A stretch of 64,000 nucleotides of DNA from Bacteroides cellulosilyticus (GTDB lineage Bacteria; Bacteroidota; Bacteroidia; Bacteroidales; Bacteroidaceae). The stretch is from NCBI RefSeq assembly GCF_020091405.1, contig NZ_CP081903.1, positions 5,828,501 through 5,892,500 on the forward strand, written 5' to 3'. The notes beneath the pieces were generated by a model that made no database searches, was not told where the DNA came from, and was given only the letters and a program-made list of their open reading frames with translations. This document shows positions 61,425-64,000 of the stretch, piece by piece. Within the stretch, counting starts at the first letter, position 1. Each line of letters opens with the position of its first letter. The translations under genes and the position numbers were made by a program.

Positions 61425-63020
61425 ATGAAAAAGAAAAGTTTCTTTAACGGCTACAATGCTAAATTAGCATTAGCCGTAGTGGCCTTAACAGGGTCATTAC
61501 TCACTGGATGTTACAAGGATGAAGGATTGGATATCATCGATCCCGATCAGAGTGTAACATTGCCAGCTGCCCAGTACACAATTACAGGTACAATTTACAG
61601 TGCTGAAGGTACTATCTTGACTGCTGCAACAGTTACATCAGATAAAGGTACTGTTACTCAAAGCAGCGGGTCTTTCACTATTTCAGGCTTGTCACACGGT
61701 GCTGTAAAGGTTACAGCTAATTGCACAGGTTTCGATAAACAAGAGACAACTGTGAACATTGCTGAATTGAAACCGGGACAAGCTGCTGTTTATCCTGTTA
61801 ACTTCGTATTAGGCAAAACAGCTACAACCAAAGAAGTTGAATTGAGATATGACCTCAAGGTAACAGTTTTGGATGAAGACATGAATGTAATCAACGATGC
61901 TGACGTAACTGTATATGGTGCAGGTGCTACAGAAGTAGATTATGAAACTACTCCTCTAACTGCCGGTGCATATAAGATTAAAGCAAGCAAAGACGGATTT
62001 GTATCTACTATCCAATACATATCTTTGCCGGCTGCTAAGAAAGAAGTAGCTATTGACTTCGCAGACGCATTTGCTACTGAAGATTACGCAACAGAAATCG
62101 TTCTGGTTAAAACTGCTACAGGAACAGTAGTTCTTGCGGGTGACTTGAAGTTTGGTAACAGATGGATGTTGGCAAAAGTTGTACGTTTGTACAATGACAA
62201 GGGCACTCAATTCTACGGTGAAGGTAACTCCAACACTTATGCGTATAAGTTTAATGTTCCTGAAACTGAATTCGTAGAAGAGACTACAACCAGAGCCATT
62301 TCTTCTAAATTCTTTAGTGCTACTTTCAAGATCGTAGATGAAAATGGTATTGAAATGACTTTAGTTCAGAAGATTGCTAAACCTACAGCTAGTACAGAAC
62401 CGGGTGGAGAAACTCCGAATGTTGAAGTGAAGATTGATTTCTCATTCAATGTTGAAGTTACAAGAACTAATGCTGCTCCTACTCTTGTACCGACAGTAGA
62501 TACTTTTGATCCTATGATTGTAAATGGAACTGATAGAGTTAAGCAATATACTTATGACATTCCAGTATTAGTAGGTATGAAGACTATTGATATACAGGGA
62601 GGTAACCTTGGCAGTGAAACTGCATTAGGTGTAGCAGTTGCTCAAGCTATGAAGGCAGCTACTGATACAATCGTTGCTGATGGATACAAAAACGAACTTA
62701 TAGAAAAGGGATACAAATTCGAATTAGCACCTTACACTGCTGTTAAGAGTATCACTTCTAAACAAGAATTCGTTGATTTCACTATAGGAGTAACAAAGGT
62801 AACTTCTACTACTATTATTACTTCAGGAGATGAAGAACCTGTTGAAACGACTACAGATGTAGACATGGATCTGTCTGGAGTATATGCGAAATACCAAGCT
62901 GCAGGTACAGCTACCGTTAACTATGACGATATGGAAATCATTAAGGTTTCTCACGATCATGGTCATGACCACGGTCATGGTACAGGCAACGCTGGTGGTG
63001 GTATCATCGAGGCTGAATAA
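61425..63020 (+). CDS. Variable surface lipoprotein of the active cassette
   Basis: 531 aa. Lipobox LLTGC (C29), N-terminal carboxypeptidase-regulatory-like domain (YTITGTIYSAEGTILTAATV), several beta domains, and the tail with HDHGHDHGHG then NAGGGI. Major candidate surface antigen expressed in this orientation; may form the surface layer or fibre of the locus. Confidence 0.78.
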   Translation: MKKKSFFNGYNAKLALAVVALTGSLLTGCYKDEGLDIIDPDQSVTLPAAQYTITGTIYSAEGTILTAATVTSDKGTVTQSSGSFTISGLSHGAVKVTANCTGFDKQETTVNIAELKPGQAAVYPVNFVLGKTATTKEVELRYDLKVTVLDEDMNVINDADVTVYGAGATEVDYETTPLTAGAYKIKASKDGFVSTIQYISLPAAKKEVAIDFADAFATEDYATEIVLVKTATGTVVLAGDLKFGNRWMLAKVVRLYNDKGTQFYGEGNSNTYAYKFNVPETEFVEETTTRAISSKFFSATFKIVDENGIEMTLVQKIAKPTASTEPGGETPNVEVKIDFSFNVEVTRTNAAPTLVPTVDTFDPMIVNGTDRVKQYTYDIPVLVGMKTIDIQGGNLGSETALGVAVAQAMKAATDTIVADGYKNELIEKGYKFELAPYTAVKSITSKQEFVDFTIGVTKVTSTTIITSGDEEPVETTTDVDMDLSGVYAKYQAAGTATVNYDDMEIIKVSHDHGHDHGHGTGNAGGGIIEAE

Positions 63021-63086
63021 TTCTGATTGTTAAGAACAATAGATCACAGATTGACCCGAAAGTATAAAGTGTATAGAGAAAGGCAG

Positions 63087-63836
63087 ATGCAGATGAAGCG
63101 AATAATAGTTACGTACTTGTTTTTATGCTGTGCGTTTGTACTTTCGGCTCAATTAACTTACGGTACTACAGGTTTGTTGCATGCCCCTTCCGCAGAAATG
63201 CAGAAAGATAAGACAATAATGCTGGGTGCCAACTTTATGAACAAGGAGATAACTCCTCCTACGTGGTACTATCATACGTACAACTATTACCTGAACGTGA
63301 CCTTTTTCCCCTGGTTGGAAGTGGCATACACATGCACACTTTTCAAAGCGGAAGCACTGGGCTTAAAGCCTTACGGTTACTCAGGTTTTACGAATCAGGA
63401 CAGATATTTCTCTGTCCGGCTGCGAGCTTTGAAAGAAGGGCAATTCTGGAAGTATATGCCGGCTGTGGTTCTGGGAACATCAGACCCGTTTACTTCTTCC
63501 GGAGGTGGGGTAGTTGGTTCATCAAGCGGAAACGGATATTTCAGCCGTTTTTATATAGCTGCAACCAAGCATCTGCCGATAGGAACAGAAGAAATCGGAG
63601 TACACCTCTCTTATTTATATAATCAGAGAAAGGAGTACAAGCTGAACGGAATAGCGGCGGGTATCACTTACAATCCCAGTTTCGCACCGGATTTGAGGGT
63701 GATAGCGGAATATGATTCGAAAGATTTTGCGTTGGGTGCCACCTATTTGTTGTTCAACCATTTGCATTTACAGGTGGAATTACAACGAATGCAATATTTC
63801 ACTGGTGGATTGATGTTCAGGTTTAACCTGAAATAA
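63087..63836 (+). CDS. YjbH-like outer-membrane protein of the active cassette
   Basis: 249 aa from ATG 63087 (MQMKRIIVTYLFLCCAFVLS), giving a signal peptide cleaved before QLTYG; the frame is open from 63027. From LTYGTTG to about residue 225 it is identical or nearly so to 48723-49481, including the DNA sequence. Confidence 0.78.
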   Translation: MQMKRIIVTYLFLCCAFVLSAQLTYGTTGLLHAPSAEMQKDKTIMLGANFMNKEITPPTWYYHTYNYYLNVTFFPWLEVAYTCTLFKAEALGLKPYGYSGFTNQDRYFSVRLRALKEGQFWKYMPAVVLGTSDPFTSSGGGVVGSSSGNGYFSRFYIAATKHLPIGTEEIGVHLSYLYNQRKEYKLNGIAAGITYNPSFAPDLRVIAEYDSKDFALGATYLLFNHLHLQVELQRMQYFTGGLMFRFNLK

Positions 63837-63895
63837 GAGAATGGTGAAGAATGAATAAGTAATAAAGAGTTAAATCTATTAAAAACTAAAAAACA

Positions 63896-64000
63896 ATGAA
63901 AAGTAAATTAGTAATATTATCTTTACTGTTGTCAGGGGCAACCATTGCCAATGCACAGACTAAAGAAAAGTACTACAGTGAAAGCTGGAAGGACAATTTC
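63896..64000 (+). CDS. OmpA-like protein of the active cassette (N-terminal part)
   Basis: 35 codons visible before the window ends: signal peptide MKSKLVILSLLLSGATIANA, then QTKEKYYSESWKDNF, almost the same as the cassette 1 OmpA. Completes the four-gene order. Confidence 0.85.
   Translation, partial: MKSKLVILSLLLSGATIANAQTKEKYYSESWKDNF

Overview
The window comes from a Bacteroidales chromosome, most likely Bacteroides or Phocaeicola. Promoters fit the Bacteroides -33 TTTG / -7 TAnnTTTG pattern, Shine-Dalgarno sites are weak, and the right half carries typical Bacteroides housekeeping genes (thrS-infC-rpmI-rplT, def, ruvX, iorAB-paaK) plus OmpA/YjbH-like outer-membrane genes.

Region 1, bases 1 to about 35,455, is most of a temperate tailed-phage prophage; its left end lies outside the window. 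Read leftward it has: a short plus-strand moron set at the far right (XRE regulator, SIR2-like protein, YbjQ-like protein); small early genes, a homing endonuclease and an odd tRNA-like gene; a recombination/replication block (ERF, PD-(D/E)XK nuclease, SSB-like protein, NinB-like, NinG, SF2 helicase, DnaB); an IS110-family insertion; a tyrosine integrase; a repressor with operator array; small early genes; a tRNA; an ASCH / PAPS-reductase-like / ParB-like group; then terminase, portal, a hicAB moron, scaffold, head fibre, capsid, connector and tail genes. The right end is a 3' fragment of a threonine tRNA gene (attR). A nearly complete 5S rRNA-like gene lies inside the replication block, on the strand opposite its neighbours, in a small plus-strand unit with its own promoter and terminator.

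Region 2, 35.5 to 47.4 kb, is core chromosome: mltG, iorA-iorB-paaK, a 6S-RNA-like gene, the thrS-infC-rpmI-rplT group, a TPR protein, def and ruvX.

Region 3, 47.4 to 64.0 kb, is the most interesting part. Three paralogous four-gene cassettes (outer-membrane protein, variable surface lipoprotein, YjbH-like protein, OmpA-like protein) surround one tyrosine recombinase. Only the rightmost cassette has a promoter, start codon and signal peptide. The other two point the opposite way, and their first gene begins abruptly, with no ATG, at the same 17-bp sequence found at codon 91 of the expressed copy. This is what a multi-gene inversion (shufflon-like) phase-variation locus should look like: inversion between the 17-bp sites would move the single promoter and signal-peptide segment from one cassette to another. 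The intergenic control region also holds four direct repeats spaced exactly 22 bp apart and a perfect 37-bp inverted repeat.
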